Part shown: positions 39,987 through 47,851 of the stretch, in pieces | How the letters are laid out: the number at the start of each line of letters is the position of its first letter | Numbering within the stretch: the stretch's first letter is position 1 | Source of the DNA: Rhodanobacter sp. DHB23 | Lineage (GTDB): Bacteria > Pseudomonadota > Gammaproteobacteria > Xanthomonadales > Rhodanobacteraceae | NCBI RefSeq assembly: GCF_014842975.1 | Contig: NZ_JACYXK010000021.1 | Coordinates: 124,001 to 188,000 of the forward strand | DNA length: 64,000 nucleotides | Direction: 5' to 3' | Program-made: the position numbers and the translations under genes | The notes under the pieces: generated by a model | What the model saw: only the letters and a program-made list of their open reading frames with translations | The model's database searches: none | Told to the model about the DNA's origin: nothing

Positions 39987-40107
39987 GATCCGGCGGATTT
40001 CTAGGATGCGCCTGCGCGGGATGCCTGACAAGGCTGTCTCCGTCACATTCATCGCGCTAGTCTCTCCCCGCACAACAGCGAAACCCCGCCGGGTTTCCGG
40101 AGAGACC

Positions 40108-40569
40108 ATGCCAGACATCGGAAAGAAGGCCCCCGCCCTCAGCGGCACCACCGGCGACGGCAGCACGCTCAGGCTCGCCGACCTCAAGGGCCAATGGGTG
40201 GTGGTGTATTTCTATCCCAAGGATTCCACCCCGGGTTGCACCAACGAGGCGAAGGACTTCCGCGACCTCTACCCGAAGTTCAAGAAGCGCAACGCCGAGG
40301 TCGTCGGCGTCTCGCGCGACTCGGCGAAATCCCACGCCAACTTCGCCGCGAAGCAGGAACTGCCGTTCCCGCTGGTGTCCGACCCGGACGAAACCTGGTG
40401 CAAGGCCTTCGACGTGATCCACGAGAAGGTGCTCTACGGCAAGCGCTACATGGGCGTGGTGCGCAGCACCTTCCTGATAGCTCCGGACGGCAGGCTCGCC
40501 GCCGAGTGGCTCGGCGTGAAGGTGCCGGGCCACGCGCAGGCCGTGCTCGACGCCATCCCCGCCAAGTGA
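40108..40569 (+). CDS. bcp: Peroxiredoxin, Bcp/PrxQ family
   Basis: 153-residue PrxQ-type peroxidase that uses thioredoxin or glutaredoxin to reduce hydroperoxides. Peroxidatic Cys44 is in YFYPKDSTPGCTNEAKDFRD. The resolving cysteine of E. coli Bcp, five residues later (Cys50), is replaced by Lys49, so this enzyme should be a 1-Cys type or use another cysteine such as Cys99 (ETWCKAFDV). ATG 40108 has GGAGAG upstream; the in-frame extension to 40006 is unconserved. TAGTCT at 40061 may be its -10 box. It follows gcvR as in E. coli. Confidence 0.93.
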   Translation: MPDIGKKAPALSGTTGDGSTLRLADLKGQWVVVYFYPKDSTPGCTNEAKDFRDLYPKFKKRNAEVVGVSRDSAKSHANFAAKQELPFPLVSDPDETWCKAFDVIHEKVLYGKRYMGVVRSTFLIAPDGRLAAEWLGVKVPGHAQAVLDAIPAK

Positions 40570-40651
40570 CCGCCCCATTCCACGTCGTCATCGCCGCGGC
40601 ATCCGCCATGCCGCGCTCCCTTCGTCCTGTCCCACGCGAGGTTCCTGCCGC

Positions 40652-42031
40652 ATGACCGCAAGCAAGCGCATCTACGTCCTGGACACCAACGTGCTGTTGC
40701 ACGACCCCACCTCGCTGTTCCGCTTCGAGGAACACGACGTGTTCATCCCGATGACGGTGCTGGAGGAGCTGGACGAGAAGAAGAAAGGCGGCTCGGAAGT
40801 CTCGCGCAACGGCCGCCAGGTCAGCCGCTTCCTCAACGAGCTGATCGTGCGCGGCAACGGCCACGGCATCAGCAACGGCCTGGAGCTGGCCAACCCGCAG
40901 GGCGTCAACCTCAAGCGCGGCGGCGCGGTGGGCCGGCTGTATTTCCAGCAGCGCACCACCGCCAACCACGGCAAGGCGGACAACCTGATCCTCGCCGCGG
41001 TGATCGAGCTGCGCGACCAGAATCCCGAGCGCTCGGTGATCCTGGTCAGCAAGGACATCAACCTGCGCATCAAGGCCAAGATCTACGGCATCGACGCGGA
41101 GGACTACGAGAACGACCGCGCGCTGGACGACTTCGCCCTGCTCTATACCGGCTCCACCGCGCTGCCCGAGAACTTCTGGGACGCGCACCCGGAAGTGGAG
41201 TCCTGGAACGAACGCGGCCGCACCTTCTACAAGCTGAGCCGCCGCGGGGACGAGGACTGGCACCCCAACCAGTGCCTGTACCTGCCCGGCGAGGGCGGCG
41301 TGGAACTGCGCGTGCTCAAGGTGGATGACGACAAGGCCACCCTCGCGCTGATGGACGACCACAGCCACGCCAACCATTCGGTATGGGGCATCGCCGCGCG
41401 CAACCGCGAGCAGAACTTCGCGCTCAACGTGCTGATGGACCCCGACGTGGATTTCGTCACCCTGCTCGGCACCGCCGGCACCGGCAAGACCCTGCTCGCG
41501 CTCGCGGCCGGCCTGGCGCAGGTGATGGACCAGCAGCGCTACCGCGAGATCATCATGACCCGCGCCACGGTCAGCGTGGGCGAGGACATCGGCTTCCTGC
41601 CCGGCACCGAGGAAGAGAAGATGACGCCGTGGATGGGCGCGCTCACCGACAACCTCGAAGTGCTCGCCAATCCCGAGGAAGGCGGCTCGTGGGGCCGCCA
41701 GGCCACCAACGACCTGCTCGCCTCGCGCATCAAGATCCGCTCGCTGAACTTCATGCGCGGCCGCACCTTCCTGTCGCGCTACCTGATCATCGACGAGGCG
41801 CAGAACCTCACGCCCAAGCAGATGAAGACCCTGATCACCCGCGCCGGCCCCGGCACCAAGATCGTCTGCCTCGGCAACGTGGAACAGATCGACACGCCCT
41901 ACCTCACCGAAACCACCTCCGGCCTCACCTACGCGGTGGATCGCTTCAAGCAGTGGGAGCATTCGGCCCACGTCACCCTGCGTCGCGGCGAGCGTTCGCG
42001 GCTGGCGGATTTCGCGTCGGAGGCGTTATAG
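40652..42031 (+). CDS. PIN-PhoH (PhoH2/YlaK) RNase-helicase-type protein
   Basis: 459-residue fusion. The N-terminal PIN domain (about 5-150) has acidic residues in YVLDTNVLLHD, LEELDEKKKG and VSKDINLRIKA. The C-terminal PhoH ATPase has Walker A GTAGTGKT (about 273-280), RATVSVGEDIGFLPGTEEEK and Walker B RYLIIDEAQNLTPKQMK. PhoH2 proteins of mycobacteria unwind and cleave RNA in a sequence-specific way; in many bacteria this fusion is a single chromosomal gene. Despite the name, a link to phosphate starvation is not shown here. Confidence 0.92.
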   Translation: MTASKRIYVLDTNVLLHDPTSLFRFEEHDVFIPMTVLEELDEKKKGGSEVSRNGRQVSRFLNELIVRGNGHGISNGLELANPQGVNLKRGGAVGRLYFQQRTTANHGKADNLILAAVIELRDQNPERSVILVSKDINLRIKAKIYGIDAEDYENDRALDDFALLYTGSTALPENFWDAHPEVESWNERGRTFYKLSRRGDEDWHPNQCLYLPGEGGVELRVLKVDDDKATLALMDDHSHANHSVWGIAARNREQNFALNVLMDPDVDFVTLLGTAGTGKTLLALAAGLAQVMDQQRYREIIMTRATVSVGEDIGFLPGTEEEKMTPWMGALTDNLEVLANPEEGGSWGRQATNDLLASRIKIRSLNFMRGRTFLSRYLIIDEAQNLTPKQMKTLITRAGPGTKIVCLGNVEQIDTPYLTETTSGLTYAVDRFKQWEHSAHVTLRRGERSRLADFASEAL

Positions 42032-42033
42032 CC

Positions 42034-42150
42034 GGGATTCGAGATTGGGGATTCGGGATTCGGAAAAGCCGGCGCCTGAAACCATCGCAACCACACCGAA
42101 GCACAGACTGCCTTGCCGAATCCCGAATCCCGAATCCCGAATCCCTGCAC
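42034..42150. repeat. GGGATTC/GAATCCC inverted tandem repeat abutting thiD
   Basis: Left arm 42034-42064 is built of GGGATTC units. Right arm 42115-42145 is a run of four CCGAATC units. The two arms are inverted with respect to each other, with about 50 bp between. The right arm ends 7 bp before the likely thiD start, so translation through it would give a Pro-Glu-Ser-Arg-Ile-Pro type peptide. This ATTCGGG-type element is common in Xanthomonadales intergenic DNA. Confidence 0.85.
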
Positions 42151-42151
42151 T

Positions 42152-42910
42152 TTGACCATCGCCGGCTCCGACTCGGGCGGCGGCGCAGGTATCCAGGCCG
42201 ACCTGAAGACCTTCCACGCGCGTGGCGTACACGGCTTGTCCGCCATCACCGCGATCACCTCGCAGAACACGCGCGGCGTGACCGCGGTACATCCAGTGCC
42301 GCTCACGCACATCCGCAGCCAGATCGCCGCGGTGTTCGACGACTTCCCCATCGCCGCGGTGAAGACCGGCATGCTGGGCAGCGCGGCCATCGTGCGGCTG
42401 GTGGCGCGCGAGATGGCGGCGCGCAAGCCGACGTGGCTGGTGGTCGATCCGGTGATGATCGCCACCAGCGGTGCGCGCCTGCTCGACGAGGGCGCCATCG
42501 CGGTGCTGGTGGACGAATTGATTCCTCTGGCCGACGTGCTCACGCCGAACCTGCCCGAGGCCGAGGCGCTGCTGGGCTACCCGATCCGCAACGCGAAGGA
42601 TTGCGCCCGTGCCGGCCACGAACTGCGCGAACTGGGCGCAAAGGCCGTGCTGCTCAAGGGCGGCCACGGCAGCGGCCGCGAAGTGGTGGACCGCTTTTTC
42701 GATGCGCGAGGCGTGCTGGAACTGCGCCATCCGCGCCTGAAACTGGAGGCCCACGGCACCGGCTGCACGCTGGCCTCGGCGGTGGCCTCCGAACTGGCCA
42801 GGGGCCAGGCGCCGCGCCATGCCGTGCGACGCGCCGTGGCCTACGTGCAGCGCGCATTGGCGCATGGCTACCAGCCTGGCGGCGCGCCCTTGCGCGTGTT
42901 GTCGCACTGA
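42152..42910 (+). CDS. thiD: Hydroxymethylpyrimidine/phosphomethylpyrimidine kinase
   Basis: ThiD phosphorylates HMP and HMP-P for thiamine synthesis. From the TTG at 42152 (252 residues), the protein begins TIAGSDSGGGAGIQADLKT, the usual ThiD N-terminus. Other motifs are GVHGLSAITAITSQNT, VVDPVMIATSGARLL, LTPNLPEAEALLG and the anion hole EAHGTGCTLASAVAS. The only earlier in-frame start is a TTG at 42113, inside the repeat. Either the true start is 42152 or the repeat has been recruited as the first 13 codons. No ribosome site is evident. Confidence 0.9.
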   Translation: MTIAGSDSGGGAGIQADLKTFHARGVHGLSAITAITSQNTRGVTAVHPVPLTHIRSQIAAVFDDFPIAAVKTGMLGSAAIVRLVAREMAARKPTWLVVDPVMIATSGARLLDEGAIAVLVDELIPLADVLTPNLPEAEALLGYPIRNAKDCARAGHELRELGAKAVLLKGGHGSGREVVDRFFDARGVLELRHPRLKLEAHGTGCTLASAVASELARGQAPRHAVRRAVAYVQRALAHGYQPGGAPLRVLSH

Positions 42911-42987
42911 AGCCCTTGCCCTGCGGCGATTCACGGCGCGGGCGGTAGAATGACGCGTCGCCCCGCCGCCCTCCCCTGCCCACGCCG

Positions 42988-43926
42988 ATGACACCACGCC
43001 TCGTCCTGCTGACCCTGATCCTGCTGTTCGTGCTGTGCGTGCTGCTGGTGCACCTGCGCGGTCGCGCACGGTTGCGTTTCGACCGCCAGCTGGTGGACCA
43101 CTCGGCGATCTTCGCGCCGTACAACCTGCTGATGTACGCGTTCTCCGCGGTGCCGGCGCGGCCCATCCTCGACCGCCGCGGCTTTCCGCAACTGGATCTG
43201 CTGCAGGCGAACTGGCAAACCATCCGCGAGGAGGCGCTGTCGCTGTTCGACGAAGGCCACATCCGCGCGGCCCAGGGCGGCAACGACGCCAGCTTCAACA
43301 GCTTCTTCAAGCAGGGCTGGAAGCGCTTCTACCTGAAGTGGTACGGCGAGCCGCTGGCCTCGGCCGAGGCGCTGTGCCCGCAGACCGTGGCGCTGCTGAA
43401 ATCCATCCCCAGCATCAAGGCGGCGATGTTCGCCACGCTGGCGCCGAACAGCCGGCTCAACCCGCACCGCGACCCGTTCGCCGGCTCGCTGCGCTACCAC
43501 CTGGGCCTGATCACGCCGAACTCGCGCGACTGCCGCATCTTCGTCGACGGCGAGGAGCACGCCTGGGGCGACGGCAAGGACGTGGTGTTCGACGAGACCT
43601 ACGTGCACTGGGTGGAGAACAAGACCGACCAGACCCGGGTGATCCTGTTCGCCGACGTGGAGCGCCCGCTGCGCACGCGCTGGATGGGCGCGGTCAACCA
43701 CCGCGTGGGGGCCTTCATGGGCAAGATCACCGCTTCGCCGAACACCGAGTCGCCGGAAGAGAAGACCGGCTTCGTCAACCGCGTGTTCGCGCTCAACCAG
43801 CGCAACCGCGAACGCAACCGCGCGTTCAAGAAGAAGCACCCGAAGCTGTTCCGCACACTGAAATACTTGGGCATGCTGCTGCTGGCATGGCTGATCGTCT
43901 GCGCGCCGTGGCCCTTCGTCCGCTGA
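42988..43926 (+). CDS. LpxO-like aspartyl/asparaginyl beta-hydroxylase domain protein
   Basis: 312-residue inner-membrane dioxygenase. An N-terminal helix (4-24) and a C-terminal helix (about 293-310) flank the catalytic domain. Fe(II)/2-oxoglutarate ligands are the His and Asp of RLNPHRDPFAG and the His of FDETYVHWVENKT, with the Arg of QTRVILFADVERP for 2-oxoglutarate. This is the layout of LpxO, which 2-hydroxylates lipid A acyl chains, and length and topology agree. TAGAAT at 42946 may be its -10 box. The Mpo1-like enzyme at 18850 could process 2-hydroxy acids released from such lipid A. Confidence 0.85.
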   Translation: MTPRLVLLTLILLFVLCVLLVHLRGRARLRFDRQLVDHSAIFAPYNLLMYAFSAVPARPILDRRGFPQLDLLQANWQTIREEALSLFDEGHIRAAQGGNDASFNSFFKQGWKRFYLKWYGEPLASAEALCPQTVALLKSIPSIKAAMFATLAPNSRLNPHRDPFAGSLRYHLGLITPNSRDCRIFVDGEEHAWGDGKDVVFDETYVHWVENKTDQTRVILFADVERPLRTRWMGAVNHRVGAFMGKITASPNTESPEEKTGFVNRVFALNQRNRERNRAFKKKHPKLFRTLKYLGMLLLAWLIVCAPWPFVR

Positions 43927-43984
43927 AGCCGTAACGCCGGACCCCGGCCGCGCGTCCTTGCTGCGATCCTCCCAGGAGAACGCC

Positions 43985-44902
43985 GTGGATACGCAAACCG
44001 CCCTGTTCCAGCAGCACCGCCAGCGCCTGTTCGGGCTGGCCTACCGCATGCTCGGCACACCGGTCGATGCCGAGGACGTGCTGCACGATGCCTGGCTGCG
44101 CTGGCACGCGCAGGACACCGCCGCGCTGGACGACCCGGAAGCCTGGCTGGTCACGGTGACCACGCGCCTGGCGCTGGACCGCCTGCGCCGCGCCAGGACC
44201 GAACGCGCACGCTACCCCGGCCCATGGCTGCCCGAGCCACTGGTGGACGAGGACACGCAGCCGGCCGCCGAAACGCCCGAGTCGTTGCTCGAACGCGACC
44301 AGACCCTCACGCTCTCCTTCCTCACCCTGCTGGAACGGCTGGGCCCGGACGAGCGCGCCGCCTTCCTGCTCAACGAAGTGTTCGACTACAGCCACGCCGA
44401 GGCGGCGGCCATCCTGGGTATCGCCGAGAACGCCTGCCGCCAGCGCGTGCATCGCGCCAAGGCGCGCCTGCGCGAGGATCGCCCGCGCTTCCAGGTGGAT
44501 GCGCGAGCGCAGCAACGCCTGCTGCAACGCTTCGTGGCGGCGATGGAAAAGCCCACGCTGGAATCGCTGCGCGCGCTGTTCGCCGAGGACGCCGTGCATG
44601 TCAGCGACGGCGGCGGCGTGGTCACCGCCACCCTGCGTCCGCTGCACGGCGCCGAGCGGCTGGCGCGGCTGTACCTGCAGATCGCGCGCAACACGCGCCT
44701 GCAACCGCAACGCCACGTGCTGGCCACGCTCAACGGCGAAAGCGTGCTGCTGATCTTCAGCGGCGACCGCCTCGCCACCGCGATGTGGGTCGAGGTGCGG
44801 GACGAGCGCATCGCCGCCGTCCATGCCCTGCGCCATCCCGGCAAGCTCGCCCGGCTGGCGGCGGCGGTAACGGATCCGCCGGCCGGCACGTCCTTGCATT
44901 GA
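43985..44902 (+). CDS. ECF41-family RNA polymerase sigma factor
   Basis: 305-residue sigma factor (SigJ-like). Region 2 is LFGLAYRMLGTPVDAEDVLHD (about 14-34). Region 4 is LGPDERAAFLLNEVFDYSHA followed by EAAAILGIAENACRQRVHRA. Beyond residue 175 is the SnoaL-like extension with the DGGG motif (AVHVSDGGGVV) that distinguishes ECF41 and controls its activity in place of an anti-sigma factor. AGGAG at 43973-43977 supports the GTG at 43985. The next gene is a carboxymuconolactone-decarboxylase-like protein, the known usual partner and target of ECF41. Confidence 0.93.
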   Translation: MDTQTALFQQHRQRLFGLAYRMLGTPVDAEDVLHDAWLRWHAQDTAALDDPEAWLVTVTTRLALDRLRRARTERARYPGPWLPEPLVDEDTQPAAETPESLLERDQTLTLSFLTLLERLGPDERAAFLLNEVFDYSHAEAAAILGIAENACRQRVHRAKARLREDRPRFQVDARAQQRLLQRFVAAMEKPTLESLRALFAEDAVHVSDGGGVVTATLRPLHGAERLARLYLQIARNTRLQPQRHVLATLNGESVLLIFSGDRLATAMWVEVRDERIAAVHALRHPGKLARLAAAVTDPPAGTSLH

Positions 44903-44948
44903 ACGGCCCATCCCGGCCGTCACCGCCCACCGACACCGGAGCCACCCC

Positions 44949-45407
44949 ATGACCCGCATTGCCATCCAACGCCACTACGCCGCCATGCAGCCGCTGGTCA
45001 AACTCGGCCAGGAAATCCGCGAACGCGGCCACCTGGACGCCAGCCTGGTCGAACTGGTGCTGATGCGCTGTTCGCAAATCAACGGCTGCGCCTTCTGCCT
45101 CGACATGCACAGCAAGGATGCCCGCGCCGCCGGCGAAACCGAGCAACGCCTGTACCTGCTGCCCGCCTGGCGCGAAACCACTCTGTACAGCGAAAGCGAA
45201 CAGGCCGCGCTGGCCCTGGCCGAGGAACTCACCGAGCTGCCCTCGCACGAATCGGTGTCCGACGCGTTGTACGAACGGGTCCGCCAACACTTCGAGGACG
45301 CGGCCGTGATCGACCTGGTGCTGCTGATCGGCCTGATCAACACCTGGAACCGGCTCAACATCGCCGTGCGCACGGAAGGCGGCCACTACAAGCCCGCCGC
45401 GCACTGA
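44949..45407 (+). CDS. AhpD/carboxymuconolactone-decarboxylase-like protein (ECF41 partner)
   Basis: 152-residue all-helical protein of the AhpD-like fold. The redox site is CAFCLDMHSKDAR, matching the CxxC(x3)H of AhpD. The end IDLVLLIGLINTWNRLNIAV is the family's last helix. In ECF41 systems the gene next to the sigma factor encodes an oxidoreductase or CMD-like protein whose promoter is recognised by that sigma factor; the 46-bp gap here (44903-44948) is short for a separate promoter but not excluded. Alkylhydroperoxidase-like redox activity is likely; the substrate is unknown. Confidence 0.9.
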   Translation: MTRIAIQRHYAAMQPLVKLGQEIRERGHLDASLVELVLMRCSQINGCAFCLDMHSKDARAAGETEQRLYLLPAWRETTLYSESEQAALALAEELTELPSHESVSDALYERVRQHFEDAAVIDLVLLIGLINTWNRLNIAVRTEGGHYKPAAH

Positions 45408-45429
45408 AGGCGTGGATGACGCCCACGAC

Positions 45430-45451
45430 AAAACGGCAGGATTGCCGTTTT
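45430..45451 (+). terminator. Terminator of the ECF41 operon
   Basis: AAAACGGCA-GGAT-TGCCGTTTT hairpin with its own T run, 23 bp after the stop. Confidence 0.8.
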
Positions 45452-45489
45452 GCACGCCCGCAGGGTGGCGCACATGGATGTGCGCCATG

Positions 45490-45517
45490 AAAAAGCCGCG
45501 GTTTCCCGCGGCTTTTT
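45490..45517. terminator. Bidirectional terminator before the isocitrate dehydrogenase end
   Basis: AAAAAGCCGCG-GTTTCC-CGCGGCTTTTT has T tracts on both strands. It mainly serves the convergent minus-strand gene that ends at 45536. Confidence 0.88.
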
Positions 45518-45535
45518 CATGGCGAACGAAGCGGG

Positions 45536-46549
45536 TCAGGCCGCGACGCGCCTGGCGATCGCCGCGCCAAAGCTTTCGGTCGACCCCTTGCCGCCGAGGT
45601 CCGGCGTCACGCTGTCGCGGTCGTTCGTCATGGTGTCGCGGATCGCGGCGCGCAGCTTGTCGCCCTTCTCCACCATGCCGAGGTGGTCGAGCATGTCGGC
45701 CGCAGCCAGCAGCAGGGCGCAGGGGTTGGCGATGCCCTTGCCGGCGATGTCGGGCGCCGAGCCGTGCACGGCCTCGAAAATCGCCGCGCCCTCGCCGATG
45801 TTGTCACCGGGCGCCAGGCCCAGGCCGCCGACCAGGCCGGCGCACAAGTCGGACAGGATGTCGCCGAACAGGTTGGTGGTGACGATCACGTCGAACTGCT
45901 CGGGCTTCATCACCAGCTGCATGCAGGTGTTGTCCACGATCATCTCGTTGAACTCGATCTGCGGGTATTCCTTGGCGACTTCGCGCGCCACGTTGAGGAA
46001 CAGGCCCGAGGCGGTCTTGATGATGTTGGCCTTGTGCACGGCGGTGACCTTCTTGCGGCCCTTCTTCACGGCCAGCTCGAAGGCGTAGCGCACGATGCGC
46101 TCGCTGCCCTTGCGGGTGTTGCGGATCATCGACACGGCGGTCTGGCCGTCCTCGGACAGCGACTGGCCTTCGGCCAGGTAGGCGCCCTCGGTGTTCTCGC
46201 GCACCGTGATGATGTCGATGTTGTCGAAGCGCGCCTTGGTGCCGGGGAAGCTGATCGCCGGGCGCACGTTGGCGTACAGGTCGAAGTGGCGGCGCAGGGT
46301 GACGTTGATCGAGGTGAAGCCGCCGCCGATCGGCGTGGTCAGCGGGCCCTTCAGCGCCACCTTGTGCTCGGCGATCTTGTCCAGCGTGGCCTTGGGCAGC
46401 AGGTCGCCGTGCTTCTCCAGCGCCACCATGCCGGCGTCGGCGAAGTCGTAGGCGAGGCCGCAATCCAGCGCGTCGAGCACGCGCAGCGTGGCGGTCATGA
46501 TCTCCGGGCCGATGCCGTCGCCCGGGATCACCGCGATGGTCTTGCTCAT
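45536..46549 (-). CDS. NAD-type isocitrate dehydrogenase
   Basis: 337-residue decarboxylating dehydrogenase of the IDH/IMDH family. The start is KTIAVIPGDGIGPEI. The substrate signature TSINVTLRRHFDLYANVRP agrees with NAD-dependent isocitrate dehydrogenases and differs from LeuB. It continues with TVRENTEGAYLAEG, VHKANIIKTASGLF, DNTCMQLVMKPEQFDVIVTT and HGSAPDIAGKGIANP. Its compact length (about 335) is that of the NAD enzyme known from Xanthomonas rather than the 416-residue NADP enzyme. ATG 46549 has AAGGAG upstream. Homoisocitrate dehydrogenase is a less likely alternative. Confidence 0.87.
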   Translation of the reverse strand: MSKTIAVIPGDGIGPEIMTATLRVLDALDCGLAYDFADAGMVALEKHGDLLPKATLDKIAEHKVALKGPLTTPIGGGFTSINVTLRRHFDLYANVRPAISFPGTKARFDNIDIITVRENTEGAYLAEGQSLSEDGQTAVSMIRNTRKGSERIVRYAFELAVKKGRKKVTAVHKANIIKTASGLFLNVAREVAKEYPQIEFNEMIVDNTCMQLVMKPEQFDVIVTTNLFGDILSDLCAGLVGGLGLAPGDNIGEGAAIFEAVHGSAPDIAGKGIANPCALLLAAADMLDHLGMVEKGDKLRAAIRDTMTNDRDSVTPDLGGKGSTESFGAAIARRVAA

Positions 46550-46776
46550 GGGGGAAACTCCTTGGGGAATGAAACCGTCGACCGGCGCCTTGGGGAGCGG
46601 CGCGCAAGGATCGATAACCCCGTAATTATCGCCCATCCGTACGGCACCGAACAGTCGAGGGCCGACGCGTGGCGTTGAAAATCCTCGCATGGAGCGTTGC
46701 GGGAAATGGCATGGCAGCTTTACTCGACTCTCCCCGACGGACGTGATTGGCGTCGAGCCTCAGCGGTGAGCCGATT

Positions 46777-46905
46777 GGCTCCTCCCCCTGCTTGCAGGAG
46801 GAGGTCGGGAGGGGGTGAAACCTTGCGAAAGACCCTCATGGATGGCTTTCGCAAGCGCTTGACCCCACCCCGGCCCTCCCCTGCGCGCAGGGGAGGGAGA
46901 CAGAA
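46777..46905. repeat. Dispersed CTCCCC/GGGGAG repeat pair
   Basis: CTCCTCCCCCTGCTTGCAGG with AGGAGG, then CCCTCCCCTGCGCGCAGGGG with AGGGAG, form two palindromes about 90 bp apart in the 412-bp gap 46550-46961. Between them CTTGCGAAAG and CTTTCGCAAG are inverted around CATGGATGG. The gap otherwise holds only the promoter area of isocitrate dehydrogenase; I see no gene. Confidence 0.7.
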
Positions 46906-46961
46906 CATTGCGCGACTGAGACTCGACGCTGACCAAGCGGCCGGGAGTGCGAAGCATGCCG

Positions 46962-47363
46962 TCAGCCGTGATCGGCACAGGCCCCGTCGGTCGCGGCCTC
47001 GCCCTCTTCCAGCTTGTCGAGGAAATCCACCGCTCGGCGCAGGTGCGGGATCACGATGGAGCCGCCCACCACCAGGCCCACGCTGAACGTCTCGAAGAAT
47101 TCCTCGCGGGTGACGCCGGCCTCCTTGCACTGCGCCACGTGGTAGCTGATGCAGTCGTCGCAGCGCAGCACCATCGAGGCGACCAGGCCCAGCAGTTCCT
47201 TGGTCTTCACGTCCAGCGCGCCGGGCTTGTAGGTCTGCGTGTCCAGCGCGAAGAAGCGCCGCACCACCTGGTTGTCCTCGGCCAGGATGCGCTCGTTCAT
47301 GCGCTGGCGGAACGCGGTGAACTCGGCCACGCGGTCCTTCCCGCCACCCTGTCCGCCGCTCAT
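46962..47363 (-). CDS. AhpD-like carboxymuconolactone decarboxylase family protein
   Basis: 133-residue AhpD-like protein. The redox motif is MVLRCDDCISYHVAQCKEAG (CxxC then His), followed by FFETFSVGLVVGGSIVIPHLRRA. It is shorter and only distantly similar to the ECF41 partner at 44949. The C-terminal tail is acidic with one Cys. Its ATG overlaps the stop of grxC (ATGA), so glutaredoxin 3 and this protein are made together. A thiol-based peroxidase or disulfide reductase role fits the pairing. Confidence 0.87.
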   Translation of the reverse strand: MSGGQGGGKDRVAEFTAFRQRMNERILAEDNQVVRRFFALDTQTYKPGALDVKTKELLGLVASMVLRCDDCISYHVAQCKEAGVTREEFFETFSVGLVVGGSIVIPHLRRAVDFLDKLEEGEAATDGACADHG

Positions 47364-47623
47364 GCGCTGGCCCCCAGCAGTTGGGCCAGCTTGCCGCTGC
47401 GGTCAGCCGCGACGAGGTCGTCATAGCCGCCCACGAGCTGGCCGTCGATGAAGATCTGCGGCACGGTGCGGCGGCCGCCACTGCGCGCCAGCATGGCGTC
47501 GCGCTGCGCGGGATCGGTATCCACGCGCACTTCGCTCCACTCCAGCCCCTTGGACTTGAGCAGGTTCTTGGCCGCCACGCAGTACGGGCATACCGCGGTG
47601 GAATAGACTTCGATCTTGGACAT
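47360..47623 (-). CDS. grxC: Glutaredoxin 3
   Basis: 87-residue dithiol glutaredoxin. The active site is Cys12-Pro-Tyr-Cys15 in VYSTAVCPYCVAAKNLL. The glutathione site is RRTVPQIFIDGQLVGGYDDL (cis-Pro in TVP). Length and motifs match GrxC. It is co-translated with the AhpD-like gene through a four-base overlap. It reduces glutathione-mixed disulfides and can serve ribonucleotide reductase. Confidence 0.94.
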   Translation of the reverse strand: MSKIEVYSTAVCPYCVAAKNLLKSKGLEWSEVRVDTDPAQRDAMLARSGGRRTVPQIFIDGQLVGGYDDLVAADRSGKLAQLLGASA

Positions 47624-47727
47624 CACGCAACTCCGGTTACCTGCGCACAATGTGGGGGGCAAGCCCCCTTGGAACAAGCCTCCACACGGGCGGTCAATCA
47701 AACATTCACGGGCTGTCGCCCACTGGG

Positions 47728-47816
47728 CCTCCGCGATCATGGATGATCGCAGGATCTCCTTGAAGCGCAGCCATGGATGCCTGACCGCCTGACCTTCGCG
47801 ACCACGGATGATCGCA
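47728..47816 (+). repeat. Degenerate copies of the dispersed palindromic repeat
   Basis: Two tails (CGCGATCATGGATGATCGCA and CGCGACCACGGATGATCGCA) flank one head (GCAGCCATGGATGCC). Spacing and order match tandem units of the family at 22071, but with many substitutions, so these are older copies. They occupy the leader of bepA. Confidence 0.65.
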
Positions 47817-47851
47817 ACAGTCCACCCCACATTATCCGCCGATACCCGCCC

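Noticed and set aside
45536-46549. 3-isopropylmalate dehydrogenase (leuB)
   Set aside because: The substrate region TSINVTLRRHFDLYANVRP follows the NAD-isocitrate dehydrogenase pattern, and no leu genes are adjacent.
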